Assembly: GCA_932521035.1 (NCBI GenBank) | Contig: OW051493.1 | Coordinates: forward strand, 2,666,001 to 2,730,000 | Reading direction: 5' to 3' | DNA: 64,000 bases | Source: Oscheius dolichura | Taxonomy: Eukaryota > Nematoda > Chromadorea > Rhabditida > Rhabditidae | Shown: piece by piece, positions 62,901-64,000 of the stretch | Layout of the letters: every line of letters begins with the position of its first letter | Numbering within the stretch: position 1 is the stretch's first letter | Notes under the pieces: model-generated | What the model saw: the letters and a program-made list of their open reading frames with translations, nothing else | What the model was told of the DNA's origin: nothing | The model's database searches: none | Made by a program: the position numbers and the translations under genes

Positions 62901-63653
62901 TCAGATGTCATGACATGTCTGACCTCGGCTCTGTTGACTGTAATACCGTTGAAATTCAAATTGAGAAGAGCGGGGAAGTTGAAAACCTCGATCCCGTACC
63001 CGAACCTCCCTTACTCTTCCAGGCCGACAGTTCGACGCTCTCGGCAACCTACGCAGTTGGTGGGAGGGGACGACTTCGAAGAATTTCAATAAAAGGGCAC
63101 AATGCTTGATTGACCAATATGGAAATGTTACTGTAGGTCCTCTGCTCGCTCTTTAGATCCTTTTCCCAGTCGCCTGACGTGAATGTGAACATCAACGGGA
63201 AGCTGACGCTCGGGGAGAACATCGCGGACATCGGCGGAGTGAAGGAAGCCTTCCGGGCGTACAAGAGGTACCTCTCCAAGCACGGAGAGGAGAAACGGAT
63301 ACCCGGCTTCGAGCAGTTCGACAACCATCAGATGTTCTTCATCGGCTATGCTCAGGTAAGCGAGGAGGAGGATGGCCAATATCTCGCGGACTAGAACTGG
63401 TGTGGGACGATGACTTCCGAATTCGAAGTGCGGATCCTCTTGACGGATTTCCATCCTCCCGGGATGTATAGGTCTGTTATCCCCAAGAATACAACCCACT
63501 TTTCTGCTTTTTATATAAAAAGCTCCTATGTAACGGAACTTTTTCAATTTTAGAGTAAATGTCGGCCTGGCCGATCAACCAGAATTCGCGGAGGCTTTCA
63601 ATTGTCCGGCCTCGTCGGCAATGAACCCAGCATCCCGCTGCGGTGTCTGGTAG
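56909..63653 (+). CDS. Secreted M13 metallopeptidase (neprilysin-like), copy 2, with a 4.2 kb intron
   Basis: Twelve exons (56909-57173, 57211-57338, 57376-57546, 57583-57690, 57731-57916, 57955-58491, 58531-58696, 58737-58856, 63023-63132, 63170-63355, 63395-63471, 63554-63653) give 717 aa in one unbroken frame. A signal peptide ([16 protein letters not shown]) precedes the M13 domain. GHEITHGFD and GENIADIGG are intact, and the protein ends RCGVW, so the catalytic residues are all there. The gene has four more introns than copy 1. One of them (58857-63022, 4166 bp) splits the codon after HGFDDK and is full of mobile elements; its donor (gtaacg) and acceptor (cttccag) join in phase. Whether this intron is removed efficiently cannot be told from DNA. 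A poly(A) signal is at 63702-63707. Confidence 0.85.
59547..59578. repeat. Palindromic motif, left copy
   Basis: CCTCAAATGGG, a 10 nt loop, then CCCATTTGAGG forms a perfect 11 bp stem. An identical copy is at about 62650-62681. Both lie at the 3' end of a longer direct repeat (left about 59040-59580, right about 62290-62680) that also shares AACGTCT, TCGACTCTTGCGGC and a TATAAAAG box. Confidence 0.75.
59861..60100. mobile_element. Nested 240 bp MITE
   Basis: Its 24 bp terminal inverted repeats are perfect (59861-59884 and 60077-60100; GGGACGGGCCTGAAAATCGG...). An internal perfect hairpin (AGAAAGGGTAAATAT at about 60010-60024 and its inverse at about 60058-60072) lies within. No target duplication is obvious. 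Confidence 0.75.
60470..61310 (-). CDS. Cargo gene in the TIR element: coiled-coil protein with C-terminal membrane helices (5' end unresolved)
   Basis: Exons on the minus strand are 61217-61310, 61078-61146, 60918-60977, 60750-60845 and 60470-60667; all junctions keep frame. A first ATG lies in exon 61217-61310 ([15 protein letters not shown]), or an upstream exon is missing. The middle is a charged helical repeat ([26 protein letters not shown]) and [15 protein letters not shown] leads into hydrophobic segments ([36 protein letters not shown]). This coiled coil plus terminal membrane segment is reminiscent of the DUF1640/CCDC90 mitochondrial family, but that is only a guess. Two adjacent exon-intron units are internal duplicates. 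A 53 bp piece of its last exon recurs inverted at 59802-59854. Confidence 0.6.
62650..62681. repeat. Palindromic motif, right copy
   Basis: Same 32 nt palindrome as at 59547-59578, in direct orientation, here followed at once by GTAAGT, a consensus splice donor. A (CTT)n microsatellite sits upstream at about 62540-62562. Confidence 0.75.
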
Positions 63654-64000
63654 CGGGTGTACTCCCGGTTCTGATAACCGTCTACGGGTTTTTGTTCTTT
63701 AAATAAATCCATTTTTTTTCTATTAATTATGTGTACGCGTATGTTATTAATGACAGCCAATTGCCCCAGTGTCCGTGGACAAGGCCTGACAGGGGAGTGA
63801 CCGCATCGGCTTGTGTCTCCCTTCCCAGCGCCGGTAGCCACTGTTACTTCCTCGGCGTGCTTCTTTTCCGGTCATAAATCACTGCCGGGGATATCTTTGC
63901 TTTTCGGGTCCATAAACAATTGACCCGATCAGTGACGTCGAACCGGGAAAGCGAGAGACGGAGTTTCCCTAACGATTCGAAGGGTTTGTCAGGTCACTTG
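63654..64000. other. Downstream flank of M13 copy 2
   Basis: It holds the poly(A) signal at 63702-63707. Nothing else is recognised up to the window end. Confidence 0.5.

Larger units (their letters stand above)
58857..63022 (+). other. Giant intron of M13 copy 2 carrying nested mobile elements
   Basis: Order inside the intron: a left copy of a direct repeat (about 59040-59580), a 2578 bp TIR element (59608-62185) with a cargo gene on the minus strand and a nested MITE, then a right copy of the direct repeat (about 62290-62680), and a unique 3' end to the acceptor. The intron is about 100 times the usual length here. Confidence 0.85.

Overview
The window is animal nuclear DNA from a very compact genome. 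The genes are split by tiny introns: of roughly 180 introns I placed by hand, most are 33 to 46 bp, with ordinary GT..(T)TTAG or TTTCAG ends. Most start codons sit 0 to 12 bp after a pyrimidine-rich AG acceptor, which suggests spliced-leader trans-splicing or very short 5' UTRs. The content (LDL-receptor family, E2F, beta-TrCP, RhoGAP, ESCRT-III, M13 peptidases, CAP protein) is bilaterian. The pattern fits a nematode or another animal with compact genes and trans-splicing, but the sequence alone does not fix the phylum.

Layout, left to right. 0-6.6 kb: the end of a Ser/Thr/Ala-rich protein (+), an E2F factor (+), a divergent SLC6-family transporter (-) and a secreted Cys-rich repeat protein (-). 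7.5-12.3 kb (+): an unrecognised AT-hook/Cys-cluster protein, tRNA m7G methyltransferase METTL1, mitoferrin and a CISD iron-sulfur protein. 12.5-16 kb (-): p50RhoGAP-like ARHGAP1 and CHMP2 (ESCRT-III). 17.3-20.1 kb (+): ADHFE1-type iron alcohol dehydrogenase, with an 852 bp mariner-like foldback element inside one intron. 20.4-24.4 kb (-): WDHD1/AND-1/Ctf4. 24.9-28 kb: a small membrane protein (+) and an Ala-rich/acidic unknown (-) whose 3' end lies in a 60 bp inverted repeat. 28.7-32.7 kb (+): an LDL-receptor-like endocytic receptor and ATP synthase subunit g. 34.5-43.5 kb (+): cytosolic HSP90 with upstream heat-shock elements, PGS1, SLC35F6 and mitochondrial arginyl-tRNA synthetase. 43.8-51.7 kb (-): a CAP/SCP secreted protein, beta-TrCP/LIN-23, a short eEF1B-gamma and DHCR24. 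53.7-63.7 kb (+): two tandem secreted M13 (neprilysin-like) peptidases.

The most unusual part is the second M13 gene. One of its introns is 4.17 kb in a genome of ~40 bp introns, and the neighbouring paralogue has no intron at that codon. The intron holds a 2.58 kb element with ~195 bp terminal inverted repeats, 5'-AGTAGT ends and a 6 bp target duplication (a Polinton/Maverick-like signature). That element carries its own spliced gene on the opposite strand and a nested 240 bp MITE, and it is flanked by two direct copies of another repeat. The two M13 genes share patches that are identical or nearly so at DNA level, as expected from gene conversion.

Several genes serve mitochondria (mitoferrin, CISD, ATP synthase g, PGS1, RARS2). 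I saw no operon or shared regulation beyond short intergenic gaps, for example ~200 bp between METTL1 and mitoferrin. All exon coordinates come from hand splicing that was checked for frame continuity, not from transcript data.
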